A stretch of DNA of 64,000 bases from Limnanthes douglasii subsp. nivea (GCA_036936605.1 JAUPFV010000005.1:4019670-4083669); one strand, 5' to 3'. Numbered from the stretch's first letter, positions 11,672 to 23,600 are shown. The notes: generated from the letters alone by a model not told the origin. Program-made: numbers and translations.

Positions 11672-12350
11672 TTGCAAGCAATTCGCATCTTATCATGAGA
11701 ATCGTTCAGAAATTGCAAGCAATTCGCATCTTATCATGAAAATCGTTCAGAAATTGCAAGCAATTCGCATCTATTCATGAGAATCGTTCAGAAATTGCAA
11801 GCAATTCGCATCTTGAGAATTGTACCAGTTTTTTTTTAATCGTTCAGAAATCATGAGAGTTGCAAGCAATTCGCATCTTATCATGAGAATCGTTCAGAAA
11901 TTTGCAAGCAATTCACATCTTATCATGAGAATCGTTCAGAAATTGCAAGCAATTCGCATCTTATCATGAGAATCGTTCAGAAATTGCAAGCAATTCGCAT
12001 CTTATCATGAGAATCGTTTAGAAATTGCAAGCAATTCGCATCCTGAGAATTTGCAAGCAATTCGCATCTTGAGAATTGTACCAGTTTTTTTTTTAATCGT
12101 TCAGAAATCTTGAGAGTTGCAAGCAATTCGCATCTTATCATGAGAATCGTTCAGAAATTTGCAAGCAATTCGCATCTTATAATGAGAGTCGTTCAGAAAT
12201 TGCAAACAATTCGCATCTTATCATGAGAATCGTTCATAAATTGCAAGCAATTCGCATCTTATCATGAGAATCGTTCAGAAATTGCAAGCAATTCGCATCC
12301 TGAGAATTTGCAAGCAATTCGCATCTTGAGAATTGTACCAGTTTTTTTTT
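11672..12350. repeat. Satellite-like array, 41-bp unit in a higher-order repeat of about 258 bp
   Basis: Units near TTGCAAGCAATTCGCATCTT followed by ATCATGAGAATCGTTCAGAAA are repeated in tandem with small deletions. A variant segment, GAATTGTACCAG followed by a T-run, recurs near 11817, 12075 and 12332, giving a higher-order period of about 258 bp and so local amplification of multi-unit blocks. The array ends abruptly at GCGCGC-containing sequence at 12351. Confidence 0.9.
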
Positions 12351-13418
12351 ACTAGCGCGCGCCTATATTTGGTCGGGGGTATTTTTGTCCAAATTTCAGT
12401 TCGAGGTACCAAGTGACACTATCCAAAAAACGGGTACCGCCGGGTAATAACATAATTGAGAAGGTATTTACCGGTACTTTTCTCCTAAATCAATATAAAC
12501 ATATTATTTTAAAAATTATCGTAAAATATTCTAAATTTATATGTAAAATTTAAAAAAAAAGTTTTAGAAACTACTGTTTTGAATTTAAAAGAATATTTAT
12601 TTATTTAGTTATTTAAAATCCGAAAAAATATTATTTAGACGCTACTAACTAAATTTAATGTTATATAATCTACAATTTTACTATTTTAGTGTTATGTAAG
12701 TTATTTTTAAATCGTTTTCAAATTATTTTATATTTTAAATGTGAAATAGCAAATGTATCATTAACTTTGAATTTATTTTTGAATGCAAAATTAGCTCAAA
12801 TACTATAATATATTCATTCTATGATATAGCTCAACGAATAAATTTTGAATTTATTTTGACTAATATCTCATTCTATAATATTATAAATTAAATTAACAAT
12901 ATAAATTAGATTAGTTTTGATTCTAACCATTTTTATTTTGAAAGAAGTATAAAATAATAAAAAACTAATAAATCAATCACACTAAAAATATAAGTTAGAT
13001 AAAAAATATAATGATTATAATATTAAATAAATCACTATAAAGTATCTTATTTATTTCTACTTATTTTAAAACTCTAACAAACTATAAGAATTAGCGTTTA
13101 CTTGGTATGGAAATAATACATCGAAATTGTGAAAAGTGTACCGAGTTAATGCTTCTTAATGGGTGTCACGGTTAGCATTACCCATAAACTATTGATTTCT
13201 CATTAAAATTTGAAACCATTCGTTACTCATTGTGAAACCAAACGGTTTGCTTGTATTACGAATATAAAGATCCAAGTTTCTTGTTTTGTGTAGGTAATGT
13301 GTTCTGATTTTGTTGGGTCTACTCCGTTGTGCTATCAGATTTTTTTTTTACTCTAGAATCGTTGTCAATGTGTTTCAGGTTTTGTTAGATACTCAAAAGG
13401 TACAGCTGAAAGAAGATA
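12351..13418. other. AT-rich upstream region of the F-box gene
   Basis: The first 130 bp contain a GC-richer patch with GGTACC-like words; the rest is very AT-rich with no coding frame. The last 150 bp before the ATG at 13419 are T-rich and may be promoter/5' UTR. No confident TATA box was assigned. Confidence 0.5.
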
Positions 13419-14776
13419 ATGGAATCAAATTCTGACCGAATCAGCACCTTACCCGTTGGTGTAACAGATATCATCCTCTCTAAACTTCCAATCGAAGAAG
13501 CAGCAAGAACAAGTATCCTATCTAAGAAATGGAGGTCTAAGTGGGTTTCATTGCCCATCCTTACCATTTCTGACTATGTTATCAAAAGACAATTTATAAA
13601 CGTTGTCAATCAAATTCTTATCCAGCATTCTGGATCAATACACGTATTTACTCTTAATGTTTCAAAAAGTAAAAGCTGGGTGAATATTGAGCATTGGATT
13701 CGGTATTTATCCATGAAAGGCCTTACTGAATTTAGTCTACAAAATTTGTGGCCTCGTGGGTATAAACTGAATTCTTGTTTGTCTCATTTCCAAAGTTTGG
13801 TTACCTTGAAGCTTCGTCAGTGTCGTATACATATTCCTCTTGAATTTCTCGGGTTAAACAGCCTTATCACACTTGAACTGGAAGATGTGACTTTTGGTGA
13901 TGATGGTTTCGCTATTCTAACGGAAAAATGTCCACTGCTCAAATATTTGAGTTTGAGAGAAACGCATTTTGTTGATGCTGATCTTAATATTATGGCTCCC
14001 AAACTCGAGTTTTTCGTGTTTGAGGGATCTTATCTTGAAGCCATAAGTTTCAAAACTAAATCACTTATTTATGCATCGATTCGTTCACGTGAATGGCCAC
14101 GACAATCGATACGTGAAGATCACGTCTTCTTCCTGGAAGGATCTTATTATAATTTCAGGGAAATATTTTATTTCATTTCTTTTGTTGGCTTGAATTGTTT
14201 CATTTTATGTTATTTTTTATATATTTAGTATTTATTTTCTATGATCTTCTATGGATCAGATAATGTGGGAAGCTCTTCGAACCGAACCTTGTATTTTATC
14301 TAATATTCAACATCTTCACTTAGATATATTCAATATTCAAGATTTGGATGATCGATCTTATGCGGTCAATCTGATTGCTAACTGTCCAAACTTGGATAAA
14401 CTTTCCATTTATGTTGATGAGGTAAGTCTCTTATTGTTCTGGTCAAGACTTTATGTTCAATTTACCGAATTTGATGTGATTTTGTTATATATAGGAATCC
14501 TCTAAAAGAGTTGGAAAGCTAAGTGATGTAGAAAAAACATCATTTAGTGCTTCAAAGCTCAAAACAGTTGAGATAGAAGAGTTTTCGGGTCTGAGCTGTG
14601 AAATGGAGTTTGTGGAACTCTTGCTTTCCAAATCGCCGGTGCTCGAGTCAATTATCATCAAAGCTAGTAAATCAGTGAGCAACTGCAATAGCCACAAAAT
14701 GTTAAAAGAATTGGCACGCTTTCGTCGTGCTGCACCTTATGCCGAGTTAACATTTTTGGACTCCGAAGACAAATAG
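13419..14776 (+). CDS. F-box/LRR/FBD protein gene, exon 1-2 junction unresolved
   Basis: Exon 1 starts with ATG at 13419 and encodes an F-box at residues about 6-48 (ISTLPVGVTDIILSKLP, then SILSKKWRSKW), followed by Leu-rich repeats (about 100-210, e.g. LVTLKLRQC, LITLELEDV). Such proteins are substrate receptors of SCF ubiquitin ligases. Exon 2 (about 14260-14421) encodes more LRR-type sequence and ends at a strong GAG|GTAAGT donor; exon 3 (14495-14776) follows TATATAG| and joins in frame. It encodes an FBD domain (KTVEIEEFSG, SPVLESIIIK, LKELARF) and ends at TAG 14774-14776. I found no good donor for exon 1, whose frame stays open to 14228: the in-phase GT at 14124 is weak. So the gene may use an unusual site or be a pseudogene. 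The 3' half recurs as a broken copy at 25.05-25.43 kb. Confidence 0.7.
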
Positions 14777-15797
14777 ATCTGGACCTAGTTTTATTTTGGT
14801 AAAGTCACTTGAATTCTCTAAGCTGAACTTGTAGTGGTTTTATTTTTGTGTTTGTTTTGAAGTGGTTAAGTTTCTGCATGGACGTTTTAATCTAGTTTTT
14901 GGTATCAAGGTGGTACAGATTGTTAGTTGTACTGTAAACCTTTAATCTACTTTTATGATTAACTTGTCATGGATCTTATAAACGTTGGGTTCCTTTTCGT
15001 TTTCTTCGAGTTTTATAAATTAAAATTACTATTTATTTTCATGATAATTTATTTAATAAATCATTTTAGGAAAAATGAAAAACAATATATAAGCTATTTA
15101 AAAGTTTAAATGAAAAATTAATAGAAAAATTTATACACAAAATAAGAATTGAAATAACTGCTATTTAGATGGATAAATAATTACTAAGAGTAAAATATTT
15201 GTGTATAGCGAGACATCACTACTATAAATTTAGTTTCGTCAATAAAAAGATGACTTACAACGGACTAAATTTTTTTATTTTGCCAAGTCGAGAGACTTAA
15301 TTATAAATTTTGTAAGTCAAGATTAAAATTTACAGATTTGTAATCCTAACCGGATTTTCAAATCGACAGATTAAATGAAATTAATAATATGATAAAGTAG
15401 ATGGACTATCCACTTATTAAGCCAAATATAGTCTTCGGGATATAACTTGTTGTTCTTTAACATTGTGAATAGTAAACGTTCAAAACGATAATCTTTTTAA
15501 GTGAATTGTTATTAAAATTTGAGAGAAAATATTAATTTTTTATACATTAATTTTGATTATATTTAATAATGGTGTAATTAGGATTATATTTGATAATGGT
15601 GTAAAAAGTAGAGTGCGAACCAATCAATGCATCAATTTATGTGAATGTGTAAATATTTATATACTTAGTCAAAGATACTCCTAATTGCATATATTAACAA
15701 TTCCAATTACTCATTTCCATTACCGTTTATATAATTATACCATCTCCAAGTCAATTTATTCCAAGGAAACTTAACGACAAAAAATATCGAATGTCAA
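14777..15797. other. Downstream flank of the F-box gene, no gene seen
   Basis: The first 200 bp are a plausible 3' UTR, retained in the second copy (25434 onward). The rest is AT-rich and non-coding as far as I can see. Confidence 0.5.
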
Positions 15798-16208
15798 TTG
15801 CGGCAGTCTATGAGAGCGACCAATTTTGTTATCATTCAAAGCAAAATAGTCCACGATGAGATTAAACACATCGATGAGAAAATTGAGATGAAGCATCTAA
15901 CGAATGGACCACCAAATGCCCTTGTGTTTCAGGTCTCATCAGCCGAAGATGACTTGGTAATACCTCCAATTGAGATCGAGCATCTAGCTCAACAATTGAT
16001 GATGAGTAAACAAGCGAATAACTTTTTACATTTGTATGAACGAATACTATCGCAACTTCCAATACTTAAATCCTTCGTCAAGACAATCGACACAAGGGAT
16101 GAAGAAGAAGGGGATGATGCTATCCTAAAAATATTGCAGGGAATATTTGATAGAGAAACTCTGGAGAAAAAGAAGAACTATAGAGGAGCACGAAAGGTAG
16201 AAATATAG
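15798..16208 (+). CDS. Hypothetical 136-residue reading frame
   Basis: I do not recognise this protein. It is charged, with acidic and Lys-rich stretches (TIDTRDEEEGDD near the middle, KKKNYRGARK near the end), and has no membrane segment. The homologous part of copy 2 (about 26560-26950) has stops and indels but similar residues, such as VIPSIGIEHL for VIPPIEIEHL, so the frame was probably longer-lived than chance. It could be a remnant of a transposon protein. No promoter or intron evidence was found. Confidence 0.3.
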   Translation: MRQSMRATNFVIIQSKIVHDEIKHIDEKIEMKHLTNGPPNALVFQVSSAEDDLVIPPIEIEHLAQQLMMSKQANNFLHLYERILSQLPILKSFVKTIDTRDEEEGDDAILKILQGIFDRETLEKKKNYRGARKVEI

Positions 16209-17576
16209 AATTTCAATTGAGGATCCAATGATAAGGATCCAAAGCGACGAAAATATCGTGGGAACCGAATGATGAGCATTTTATCCTTTATTTTTTTTCC
16301 TTTATGTTTATGTTTTTTGTTGATGCTTTATTAATTGACTCGTCAGTTTTACTCTCAATTTCCCATTCACTAAAATCATTTTTCTTTCAATGAAATAAAT
16401 TTTCCTTATCAATTTTTAAACTAAATTCGCATGATCTCCCTCAGTAAAAGTTTTGGTAATCAACTATAGAGCTTTGGTCACTAACTGAAATCGATTATGA
16501 CTTTCTTTATCTCGTTGGTTTTGAAACAAATTTGACTTATATTTTTCTGACCTTAACTCATTCAGTTGCAACTCTAAAACACCAAAATAGAATTCAATTG
16601 ATTACCTTCAAGATTCGTTGGGAAATTTTGAACATTCTTAATATCGACTACTATACCTTGTTATAGTATTTCCAACGACATTAGACTAGTCATTACATTG
16701 CCCGATCTTAATGAAAAAATATTATCTTCTTAAATTAAAGACATTGTTACTGATTTTCCTAGTGTTACCATCATAGTTCCTTGCATAATATTGTTCATAC
16801 AAGCTGGCAAAATAATATTTGGAGAGTTCACTACTCGAGATCCATGAATGTATCATCCAAGATTTCTTTTATCCACTTCTAATCTAGTTTTTTCCATTTC
16901 GTAAAAGAACAACTTATTTGAATAAAAATTTCCCACAAACAATGCGAAATATGATGATAAAATTTCTTCCTTACTCTATTTCCAAAGAGATAAGATGAGA
17001 GATGATCAAAAGCAAATATAAATATAGTATTATTAATCAAAGAATCAAGTCTTATTACAATGACTGAATATTCTGTTTATGTTATTTTATTTCTAATTAT
17101 TCAGGATAGATGACACATGTATGTTATATCACATATTCGTCATCGATTACAAAGGTTACCATTTTACCATTTAACTGCCATGAATATTTTAGTATTATAT
17201 TACACATGTCTCATGTCTTCTACTTTTTAAAATTTTTTTATCTTCGCTTGAACCTTACATTTAACATCGAATTCTTATCATCATATATCTTATCAATTTT
17301 CTATCTTACTATATAGATTCATCCTTTTGCCGATGATTCATCCTTTTGCCGATGATTTTAACTAGCTGTTTTCTCTGTGCCTTCTTCATATTGGCTACGA
17401 TTATTTATCTATTTTGTTATCTTAATGAATGATAGTTTATGATAGCACTAATTTGGTGCTAATAAATTTATCTTTCCCCATTAAGGAAAATGACATTCTA
17501 GCGACACATAACTTTATCATTACTGATTGACAGTTCAAAAAAATTGCATTAATACATCCATCATCTTGTTAGGAAA
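16209..17576. other. AT-rich duplicated DNA, no gene seen
   Basis: The sequence is shared with 27000-28240. No ORF of note is conserved between the copies, so it is treated as non-coding. A short direct repeat (TCATCCTTTTGCCGATGATT) occurs near 17320-17355. Confidence 0.5.
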
Positions 17577-18717
17577 TTCGATCTATACACTAGTATGATA
17601 TTGTCCGCTTTGGCCCGTCGGCCTGCACAGATTTGCTTTTTGGTCCACTTCCAAAAGGCCTCATACTAGTTGAGATATATTATCACTTATATACCATCGA
17701 TCCTTCCCGTGTTTAACCGATGTGGGATGTGGGACTTTGGTCGCCACCCTAAAAATCCTCATCTCAAACAAATTACCATTTTAGCCTTCTCTCAATTGAT
17801 TTCCATCCACTCACTCTAATTAAGTTGGGGCTACTTGACCTCTAGATCTTTTATAGCGGATCTATATGCTCAACTCATATTAGACCACCATTTCTTGTTC
17901 TTTAGTGCCACTACAATCAGGTACCATAATCTCGATACACTCCAATCAAGTCATACTACTTGATGAGCCATAGACACTCCAAAGATAGGATCTCTAGAGC
18001 AGGTCATTTAACTTGACCATGGCCGTTGGTTAAACATGTTCGAATTCTTAGATTTCATCCATATTGCGGTCCGTTTGGGCCTGGAGCTCTGATACCATTT
18101 GATACCAGATAAAACACGATGTGGTGGGTGATGTGGGTAAAATTCTTAGATATCGTTTATTAGGAATATAGATACCGCATATTCTATCTCTGTATATGGA
18201 TGTGGTACTTTGGTCGCGACCCTAATCAATCCTTCTCTCAAACAAAGTACCAGCTTAGCCTCCTTTCAATTGACTATGATCCACCCACTCTAATCAGGTT
18301 GTAGACTACCTTAATCATAGAGACACTACAGATGATGTTGCTCACATCCTATAAGCCAATCATTGTATTTTTCCTTAGCACCACTCCCCACTCCAATCAA
18401 GTACCACCGTTTGATGAGCCATGGGCACTCCAAACTAGGATCTCAAGAGCATATTATTCATCTTGAGCATGTCTGTTGGTTTCATCATTTCGACCTCCGA
18501 AAATTTCACCACCATCGCGTTATGTTTGGGCCTGGAGCTCTGATGTCATTTATAGGGAATATGGGTACCGCATATTCCGTCTCCGTATATAAGTAAGAAC
18601 AATCGATTTCCACACTAGTATGATATTGTCCGTTTTGGCCGCCAAAATACCGCACAACTTTGATTTTGGTTCACTTCCAAAACGCCTCATACTAGTTGAG
18701 ATATATTCTTACTCGTT
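17577..18717 (-). mobile_element. Tandem TRIM: LTR-internal-LTR-internal-LTR
   Basis: Three LTR copies of the TRIM family lie in the same orientation with two non-coding internal segments between them. Right to left on the - strand: LTR E (18717-18551), primer-binding site (18548-18537, degenerate), internal segment, LTR M (18225-18160, only about 65 bp), primer-binding site TGGTATCAGAGC (18098-18087, exact match to the initiator-Met site), internal segment, LTR D (17755-17577). LTR M lost the whole core between its two TATA-like ends. LTR D keeps the USE (17727-17718) and TATATAAG (17693-17686) 24 bp apart. Both outer LTRs are truncated where they join duplicated host DNA. No coding capacity is present, as expected for TRIMs. 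Confidence 0.75.
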
Positions 18718-19663
18718 TCATTATATACTTTCACAAAGAAGTTTGGGTTACTCACAAATTCCATATCAAGTAAAAGTATAGCTCTTTTTGCTATCAGTTT
18801 GTATTTAATTTAATGTAGTCAAACAAAAACTCTTGGTATTAATCTAAGAGAACAAATATGAGAAATCCTGTCCATCTACTTTCCAGTTACCTTGATGTGC
18901 TTTGCGAGACTCTTACAAAGCAGTTTTTGAATTTAACATAAATCTTGGTGACACACTATTGTACCTTCAATGATTGATGATGATGGATCGAAATAATCTC
19001 AGTGAGGAAACACATGATCATTCTACCAAAAATTAAATCTGTTATAGAAATACTGACGAGAATGTTAAGAATGTCTTTGAATCCATTGTTAAATACTTAG
19101 TTGTTGTCTTAGAGAGAATGTAACACATGAACCTAGTAGTATATGATCTAGTGAATTAAGATGTCTCAGATTCTCATTTAGACAGAGCACACAATTCAAG
19201 ATATAAAAGATAACCACTTATTTATCATACTGTATAGAGATTTTCGAGCAAACACTATAACAGCTTCATATATATGTAAAAAAACTTAGAACATCATCCA
19301 TAACTCATAATTAACCGAATATAAAAAAAACAATCAAAAAACATTTGAGAAATCATAAGAAATCCATAATTAATCTTTACACATATACCTATTCTTTTTA
19401 ATACAAAAAAATGACGATGAATCCTCATTTAAACATAAACAATATATTGATTATCAAAATATTTCTCAATTCATTAATAATTAATTAACATCAAATCAAA
19501 AATCAATGTAATAAAAAATAAAAAAATCAAAATAGAAAATTCATACCAAATACGAATCAAGAATGAAAACAATACGAGTCAGGAATCCAAATTACTTTTA
19601 CCTAGCTCTTGCCTAACTCACTTAATATCTACAAATTTTTGAATAAAAATCAAATATTAACTG
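18718..19663. other. Duplicated AT-rich DNA, no gene seen
   Basis: It aligns with 28260-29225 and holds no recognisable coding frame. Confidence 0.5.
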
Positions 19664-19803
19664 ACGGTTTACAGTTCTCCATCTTATCGGGTTACAGTTC
19701 TCCATCTTAAATTTCTTAAGGATATCTTTTGTATAGCTTTTTTGGGAGATGAAAATCCCATCCTTTTGCTGCTTAACTTCAATGCCAAGGTAATACGCTG
19801 CTA
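19664..19803 (-). pseudogene. Ty1/copia reverse transcriptase fragment
   Basis: The minus-strand frame contains YYLGIEVKQQKDGIFISQK followed by SYTKDILKKF, the segment after the YVDD motif in plant copia RT. Only about 45 residues remain. A 22-bp tandem repeat (ACAGTTCTCCATCTTA twice, about 19669 and 19691) disrupts its end. It abuts a Tat LTR at about 19803 without gap. Confidence 0.7.
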
Positions 19804-20440
19804 CGGGAATAACAAGTTCTACCACAGTAGAGTCTTGAATATTTTAGTCATGAAAGAGATAAGCCAAAAGAGGAATTCCTTTATTCATAGATAGGCCCTC
19901 CCTCTTTATAATGTACAAATTAGTGGGCAGTTACATACGTTCGCGGTTTAAGCGCCAGTAACCCACTAACCTCACTATCCCTATAATTATGGAACAAATA
20001 ACTGAAACGGTTTGATTGAAGAGTCAAAATGTGTGTTATATAATAAGTAAGAAAACGTTTAATCTAATCCATACTTTAGGCCAAGCTTGGCCACTTCTTA
20101 AACACGATCAAGTCCGCACTCTATCTTGATCATATTTTCATCGTGTCCATGATATGGTCGATCGAATCTTCCCCTGATGTCTTTGACCTCACCCTGCCTT
20201 TGAGCTCATCAACGCTGCACTTGTCTTCGAGATCGATCTGCATTTGAGCTCAATCTTCATTTGAGCTCAATCTGCCTTCAAGCTTGTCAACGTTGTATTT
20301 GTCTTCGAGCTCGCTCCGCCTTTGAGTTCGTCAACGCTGTAGAGCTTGTTCTTTTCTTCATTGCTTGCCCTAATCCGAATTTGCAATCCTCATACCCGTG
20401 CTCGTACTTATTTGGGGGAACCCCTCCTTATAAGGGCTCC
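19804..20440 (-). repeat. 3' LTR of a minus-strand Tat element, approximate limits
   Basis: The left end (GGGAATAAC, then GTTCTACCACAG) matches the LTR end at 44927-44950, which is followed there by a Tat primer-binding region. On the - strand a TTATAAAGAGG box (about 19910-19902) and an AATAAA (19884-19879) have the spacing of an LTR promoter and poly(A) signal. Short repeats built on TTTGAGCTC and TCAACGCTG (20196-20345) look like U3 repeats. The upper limit is a guess based on the pyrimidine-rich run at 20422-20450. Confidence 0.5.
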
Positions 20441-20975
20441 CCCTAGTTTATAGGTTTATTAAAAATATTAATAAGTCTGTAAATTAAAATACTAATTAAA
20501 TTCCTTTCTTATCCGCGTGGTGATTCGAACCGTCTCGCGACTGTTTCTTTCTGACATGTCTCGGTGATACAACTGTGACGGTTTCTGACATCGCTGTTTC
20601 TTGGATACACCATTTGGTGATTCATTTTTTTGGCACAACTTTCAAACAATTAATGACATCACACTCCTAGTTGGAAAAGCGTATAGTCACTCAAACACTT
20701 ACTGTATTCCTTTGTTAAAAAAATCACCAAATTAAAAAATTCTTCGCTTCAACTTTACTGGAAAACTCTCTCCATTTCTAACCAAGACGCTTGCTATCAT
20801 CTTCTTCGACATTACCCAAGTAACTTGTTTCCTATCAAATAAATACTTTTTGTTGAACGTTTGAGAGAACCGTAGATTTAAGGTTTCGAACTTCTATTAG
20901 TAGACGTTTCCCAAAATTGAATCGTTTTCCCTCACCAGCTTTAATCATTCTGATTGATATCTTTACCTAATTGCA
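20441..20975. other. Leader region of the second antisense gene
   Basis: No protein is encoded. By analogy with the first element, this stretch between the 3' LTR and the antisense ORF should hold its promoter and 5' UTR; CTTATAAGGGC at about 20427-20437 is a TATA-like candidate. The functional claim is inference. Confidence 0.35.
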
Positions 20976-23330
20976 GTGTGTAAAAAAACCATGGCACCAA
21001 AAAGGGAAACGAAGACTAAAGCCGACAAAATTACGGAGCCCTTATATGAAGACATCAACGATTTAGAAAACTATTTCTCTCAAATAGTCCATAAGTACAC
21101 TAATTTAGACAACGATGGAATTTCCATCCTCAGGGACAGATGTAGCATCCTTAAGGATGTGACTATTAGGTCTCCTAGTATAGGCGAACATCCCTATCAG
21201 ACATAGGAAATTGAGACCTGCCTTTTTACTATCTTATTTGACTGGGGGCTGAGGTTGCCGCTGCTCGAACTCATTCGCGATTATTTTAGTGTGCTCGGCA
21301 TCTGCCCTACTCAAATGTCTGTAAATGGTTGGAGGCTATTGCTTAGCCTGGTGCTCAGCTCACACTTGCTTAGTACTGAAATATGTTTGGCAGACCTACG
21401 ATCCGGTATTGATGTAACCAAATTGGCAAAGACTCTTTTCTTTTACACCCACTTTAAAGGTGTTAAGAAAGTTGTTGAACTCCCTTCCTCCGATAGGAAC
21501 TGGAAGAACTCCTTCGTCTTTGTGTCGGATAACTGGGAACATATCACCCCACCTTAAACCTTCAACTAGAAATAAAATTAAAGAAAAATTGTACGTACTG
21601 TAAGCTTACAGGAGATAAAAATTTGCATGACCTCTTCTATAATATTGTGTCTGTCTTACATTCAGGTGAACTGTCCAATTAGAGCTTGTGGAAAGAAGGG
21701 AGACCGCTGAACTACGTAAACCCTTTAATCAGAGTCAGTAGCTTAGCTTTTGAAGCTTGGCAACAAGATCCAAAGCGATTGTTCACACAGTGCAATTACT
21801 AGAAATCAGGGATGTGGTCGATTCCAGAGTTCAGAATCACAGAGGAAGGAAAAGTGAGAATGGCAGACGGTTCAAAAGCTACTATGGATCGTATTAGATC
21901 GCTTTTATAGCAGAAGCTCCGGGAGAAGAACAACGCCGACATCTGGCTGACAGTACCTCAAGTAACCCGAAAGATTGGTGAAGCTGGGGATTCGTCTCTT
22001 GTTTCTTATCTCTCTTGCGAGCAAGGGAATGATGCCACAAAAAAATTAAATACTGTCGAGCAAACTGAAAAGGAAGCACCAAAGGTTCCTAAAGCTGCTC
22101 AGCCCAATAAGGTTCGAGCAGAAAGAGAGGAGGAGGATGATGAGGAGACCCTCTCTGGTGCACTTAATACACGGAGGAACAAAAAACAGAAGGTGATTAT
22201 GGATGATGTTCCCTTAAGCACGAGGAGACTACAACTCAGAGATTAAGAAGATGATGGTGCTGAAGCTACTTCCGAGGAAAGAGCACGTCCTTCCAACCCA
22301 ATACCACAAGTTGGTGAGGAACAAAATCCACGGGCTGCTGAAGAGGTAATCAATCTAGTGGAGGACGGAGCAGAAAATGAGGATGGTTCTCAAAAAAAGC
22401 AAATTGCGCCCTCAGCTCGCACAGAGAAAACAAAGCAGTTGGTGCATAGTTCTTTTGTGAAAAATCTAACACCCTCAGTAGAAGCTACTGAGAAGAGCAA
22501 AGAAGGCGACAAAGAAGGTGAGTCTAGCCAGCAAAGGGCGCTTGCAGAGGAGCGTCCAAAGGTCAACATTCCTCGTCCAAAGGTCGATTCTGGATATCTT
22601 GCAAAGGCAAGTAGAGCTATCGATCGATGTAAGAACCCTAAGATCTAAACATGCTAAGTTAAAGATTTTAGTATTAAATTTAACTTTCTTGTTTATATAC
22701 AGCTGCATCATAAATCCTTTGTGTTGGGTTATCAGAATATGTCCCCTGCTGAAGTGACTACCATAGAGAAATGGAAAGCAGAATGCATGGTTTTTGGCTC
22801 AGCTAAACACAGCACTGCTGAGGTTATTCGCTTAAGGCATGCCTATACCTCGGCCAAGAAGTTCAAGTATGAGGCCATTGGAGCAAAAACCAAACTGGAA
22901 AAAGTAGTTGCCTCTTTTCAAGAGACTGTGAAATGCAACGACCAGAGGTTAACGACTGTGTCTGAGAGCCACAAGTTGGTGTTGAACCAAAACAAAAATC
23001 TACTAAAGAGAAATGATGAGCTGTACGTGCAAAACACAAACTTGTTGGATAGGACCATCAGTCAGGCCAAGAGGGTGGAGGAACAGGCAGACCGAATTGA
23101 AACTTTAACTGCTGAGGTGAGTAACTTGAGCTAATAAGTAGAGGAGGAACGTGCACAACTCGAACGAGAGCGGCATCAGTGGCAGGAAAAAATAGAAACA
23201 TCTGATGAAGAAAGGAAAATTCAGGTGTTTAAAGTTACTACAGAGATGATAGCGAAGGAAAACAAAAATGCTATTACAGAGTTAATAGCCTTGAATCCTA
23301 GAATGAACTTGGGATCCTTTGCCCATCTAG
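20976..23330 (+). pseudogene. Broken antisense accessory gene of a minus-strand Tat element
   Basis: Two adjacent frames (20976-21206 and 21255-21557) encode a region like that of the 3938-6902 gene: FDWGLRLPLLELIRDYF, then QMSVNGWRLLLSL, then FVFVSDNWE. Introns or breaks follow, then Lys/Glu-rich segments (22358-22648) and a coiled-coil segment (22721-23134). Domain order and a T-rich, intron-like stretch at 21558-21660 fit the same gene type. In-frame stops (for example TAG at 21204) show it is dead. Its orientation, opposite to the gag-pol pieces at 23.3-24.7 kb, repeats the antisense arrangement of the first element. Confidence 0.7.
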
Positions 23331-23600
23331 TCAAATCCTGGCATGAATGGCGTCGTTCATTCCTGCCATCGTGGCGTGCATGGCTTGTTCCCTTGCGTCT
23401 CGTTCAAACTCTATTTTCAACTGTTCCTCCTGAAGGTTCTGGATCCTTTGTTCTAGTTGGAGAACCACCGAGTCATCTGTCGGTATGGCTTCCGCAGTTC
23501 TGCGAGCCCCTGATGTATTCACCGGCTGGTGGAGATGCACCTCTTCCCTAGAAACAACCGTGGGCCGAATCGGTGGTACTTCTGTCACTGCCACCGCTTG
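23331..23600 (-). pseudogene. Tat gag N-terminal fragment
   Basis: The minus-strand frame contains QLEQRIQNLQEEQLKIEFER and DAREQAMHATMAGMNDAI and is closely related to the fragment at 44415-44700. It begins within a few bases of the end of the antisense gene, which is not the order of an intact element, so a rearrangement or nested insertion joined them. Confidence 0.65.

Larger units (their letters stand above)
14363..19663. repeat. Diverged direct duplication, copy 1
   Basis: From the end of F-box exon 2 to about 19663, the sequence aligns in order with 25053-29225. Shared landmarks include the FBD exon, GAGTGCGAACCAATCAATGC (15612 and 26291), the block at 15790-16260 (26555-27000), and the stretch 18720-19620 (28260-29180). 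Copy 1 contains an extra 1.1-kb TRIM at 17577-18717 that copy 2 lacks, so the TRIM inserted after the duplication or was lost from copy 2. Divergence is substantial, so the duplication is old. Confidence 0.8.

Noticed and set aside
8641..12350. CRISPR-like arrays
   Set aside because: The units are contiguous minisatellites without unique spacers, and the genome is a plant's.
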